Shown here: one piece after another, positions 32,732 to 34,662 of the stretch | Position numbering within the stretch: the stretch's first letter is position 1 | How the letters are laid out: the number at the start of each line of letters is the position of its first letter | Origin: an uncultured Oleiphilus sp. | GTDB lineage: Bacteria; Pseudomonadota; Gammaproteobacteria; Pseudomonadales; Oleiphilaceae | Reading direction: 5' to 3' | NCBI GenBank assembly: GCA_913020045.1 | Contig: CAJWBE010000038.1 | Location: 1-34,662 of the forward strand | Length of the DNA stretch: 34,662 nt | The notes under the pieces: generated by a model | What the model was told of the DNA's origin: nothing | Seen by the model: only the letters and a program-made list of their open reading frames with translations | Database searches by the model: none | Made by a program: the position numbers and the translations under genes

Positions 32732-33943
32732 ATGATTGAGATAACAAACGTTGACGACCAAAAGCGCTTGCGGAGAATTACTTTAGCAGCCCAAGGGTTG
32801 TTACAAGACTGCGAGTTTGGCGATGGCCTATCTGGCGCTCTCAATGCGGTTAGGCACATCGGTTATGTTCAGCTAGACACCATCTCAGTGGTTGAACGCG
32901 CCCACCATCACGTATTTTTCTCAAGAGTTCCTGACTTTACTCCGTTGATGACAGACCAGCTCTTGGCTGATCGAAACGTTTTCGAGTATTGGTCTCATGC
33001 CGCCGCGTTAATTCCTATGTCCGACTTCCGGTTTTCATTGCCTTACAAGCACGCGATTCAAAATGGGAAAGTTCATTGGTATAAGAATTGTGACCGAAAG
33101 CTGATGGATTCTTTACTGGAAAGAATTCGTTTAGATGGCCCGCTGCGCTCACGCGACTTAGAAAACTTAAGAACTAAACGTGCCGGTTGGTGGGACTGGA
33201 AGCCCGCGAAAAAAGCGCTTGAGCAGCTTTATATGGAAGGTCATCTCATGGTTAGCGGTCGAGAGGGCTTTCAGAAAACTTACGACCTGACAGAGCGTGT
33301 TTTGCCCCCCAGTGTCAATTCGACGATGCCAACTGTTGATGAGTTTGCGAACCACCTTTTAGAACAACACTTGCGCTGTCATGGCGTCGTTTCACAAAAA
33401 GGGATCACTTACCTGCGCAAAAATGCGGACCTTCGAAAGGCGGTAAAAAGGTTGCTGAGTGACGGCGTGAGAAACAACACTTTGGAGGAACTGCGATTAA
33501 AAACGGGTGAGCGTTACGTGATGAAAAGAGGGGCATTTGAGTTGCCTCTATCTTGCGGGGCAAAATGTTTGAAAATTTTATCTCCGTTCGACAACGCAGT
33601 GATTCAACGAGATCGACTCAAATCTCTATTTGGCTATGATTACCAGATTGAGTGTTACGTCCCTGCGGCGAAGCGCCGATTTGGCTATTTCTGCCTTCCG
33701 TTACTTTACGACGATGCACTGGTTGGCCGAATGGACTGCAAGGCGCATCGAAAAATACACCAACTAGAGATTAAAGCGTTACACCTCGAAGAAGGGGTGA
33801 TTGAAGACGAGATGTTGGTAGAAGCATTCGTAAAATCGATCTTGAAGTTTTGTCAGTTCCAGCAATGCGACTCGGTAGTTTTCACTGGTGGGATCAATAA
33901 TCATCTTTGTCATGCCCTGAACGAGCTGAGTGATTGCTTGTGA
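32732..33943 (+). CDS. ycaQ: YcaQ-like DNA crosslink-repair glycosylase
   Basis: A 403-residue protein matching E. coli YcaQ (AlkX) over its length. The catalytic QxD motif is Q47-L-D49 in YVQLDTISVVERAHH. Other shared blocks are EYWSHAAALIPMSDFR, GWWDWKPAKKALEQLYMEG, LSPFDNAVIQRDR, and ECYVPAAKRRFGYFCLPLL followed by GRMDCKAHR. The family carries winged-helix domains and removes bulky or crosslinked alkylated bases. It is monocistronic. Confidence 0.93.
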   Translation: MIEITNVDDQKRLRRITLAAQGLLQDCEFGDGLSGALNAVRHIGYVQLDTISVVERAHHHVFFSRVPDFTPLMTDQLLADRNVFEYWSHAAALIPMSDFRFSLPYKHAIQNGKVHWYKNCDRKLMDSLLERIRLDGPLRSRDLENLRTKRAGWWDWKPAKKALEQLYMEGHLMVSGREGFQKTYDLTERVLPPSVNSTMPTVDEFANHLLEQHLRCHGVVSQKGITYLRKNADLRKAVKRLLSDGVRNNTLEELRLKTGERYVMKRGAFELPLSCGAKCLKILSPFDNAVIQRDRLKSLFGYDYQIECYVPAAKRRFGYFCLPLLYDDALVGRMDCKAHRKIHQLEIKALHLEEGVIEDEMLVEAFVKSILKFCQFQQCDSVVFTGGINNHLCHALNELSDCL

Positions 33944-34097
33944 TGGGATGACGTAAGAGTATCATCAGGTGATGGTTTTGGTAAGTTGGCTAAAAAGCTT
34001 TAATTTTTGTTATGTAGTTTCGCTTGAATGCATCATGTAGGGCTAGTGAGCATTTTATTAGTAATGCTTTAGGTTCTGATTCCAAAGGAAAAATTAG

Positions 34098-34502
34098 ATG
34101 AGTGATTTGCCAGAAGGGTTTGAAACAATCTTCAGAAGTAGCCCTTTCTTAGATTTGTTGGGGCCGATTTACAACAAAAAAACTGATAAGGGGCTAGTGA
34201 TTGCTTTGTGCGTGCAAGCTAAGCATTGCAATGCCCGAGAGCAACTACATGGCGGTGTTTTAAGTAGCCTAGCTGACGTTGCGCTAGGGTATAACGCAGC
34301 GTTTTCTTCAGAACAACCAATACCGATTGTGACGGCTAGCTTGACGGTGGACTATGCAGGCTCAGCGAAGCTGGGAGATTGGGTTGAGGTTATCACGGAT
34401 GTACAAAAAGTTGGCCGACGCATGGCGTTTGCGAATTGCTATTTTGTCGTTGCGGGCAAACGAATCGCTCGAGCCAGCGGCGTATTTACGGTCGTGGATT
34501 AG
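34098..34502 (+). CDS. PaaI-type hotdog thioesterase
   Basis: A 134-residue single-hotdog protein. The family signature is LHGGVLSSLADVALGY (H51 to D60 region), with the SLTVDYAGSAKLGDW strand downstream. It belongs to the PaaI/4HBT thioesterase group and likely hydrolyses an acyl- or aryl-CoA. The substrate is unknown. The AAAGGA ribosome site is appropriately spaced. Confidence 0.88.
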   Translation: MSDLPEGFETIFRSSPFLDLLGPIYNKKTDKGLVIALCVQAKHCNAREQLHGGVLSSLADVALGYNAAFSSEQPIPIVTASLTVDYAGSAKLGDWVEVITDVQKVGRRMAFANCYFVVAGKRIARASGVFTVVD

Positions 34503-34577
34503 GGCTAAGAAAAATCAAGTGTGCGCGTTAGAGCTTTTCTTTTCATAAACAAAAACCACATTGGGTATCAAGGAATT

Positions 34578-34662
34578 ATGAAAATGATCGGTATGTTGGG
34601 TGGCATGAGTTGGAAGTCGACAGCGAGTTATTATCGAGCCTTGAACGAGGGAGTTAGACAGT
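34578..34662 (+). CDS. Aspartate/glutamate racemase family protein (5' part only)
   Basis: The window ends 28 codons into an open frame. The start MKMIGMLGGMSWKSTASYYR and following NEGVR match the N-terminus of the Asp/Glu racemase family (GGMSWxST motif). AAGGA lies just upstream of the ATG. The remainder is outside the window. Confidence 0.8.
   Translation, partial: MKMIGMLGGMSWKSTASYYRALNEGVRQ

Overview
The window looks like chromosomal DNA of a marine-type gammaproteobacterium with mid-range GC. The evidence is a tesA/ybbA/ybbP block, a complete System I cytochrome c maturation operon (ccmABCDEFGHI), an AdeT-type periplasmic binding protein, a YcaQ-type DNA glycosylase, PrpE, and a chromosomal tRNA-Asn. 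Genus cannot be fixed from sequence alone; an Oceanospirillales/Cellvibrionales-like relative is an inference.

Left edge (1-2135): the integrase-proximal end of an integrative element abutting tRNA-Asn(GTT). An iteron-like array of a 10-bp direct repeat (AAGAACCTCT, mostly every 22-24 bp) is followed by about 350 bp dense in perfect short inverted repeats, including a contiguous three-way-junction fold. Then come a small excisionase-type HTH gene and an overlapping tyrosine recombinase that ends 57 bp before the 3' end of the tRNA gene. The element continues beyond the left end of the window. This is the least explained part of the sequence.

Backbone (2285-20623): a YheT-like hydrolase; divergent tesA and ybbA-ybbP with a Crp/Fnr regulator translationally coupled to ybbP; an Mpo1-like (DUF962) membrane protein; an AdeT-like secreted binding protein with a 17-bp operator-like palindrome upstream. 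The tightly overlapping ccmABCDEFGHI operon follows, then a LysE/RhtB exporter, a methyl-accepting chemotaxis protein and a convergent nitrobindin-like gene. The ccm genes build c-type cytochromes: CcmABCD load and release heme on CcmE, CcmFH ligate it, and CcmG and CcmI handle thiol reduction and apocytochrome delivery.

Right half (20937-34662): a double-hotdog thioesterase, a small coiled-coil protein, and a three-gene minus-strand operon encoding an RND/MMPL inner-membrane transporter, a LolA/LolB-fold periplasmic protein and an outer-membrane beta-barrel. These three together look like an envelope lipid or hydrophobic-molecule trafficking route. A solitary substrate-binding protein is divergent from it. 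Then come prpE, a short-chain reductase with a divergent TetR regulator whose likely operator fills the promoter spacer, a small membrane protein, ycaQ, a PaaI-type thioesterase and the start of an aspartate/glutamate racemase. No CRISPR array, transposase, IS element or rRNA gene is visible.
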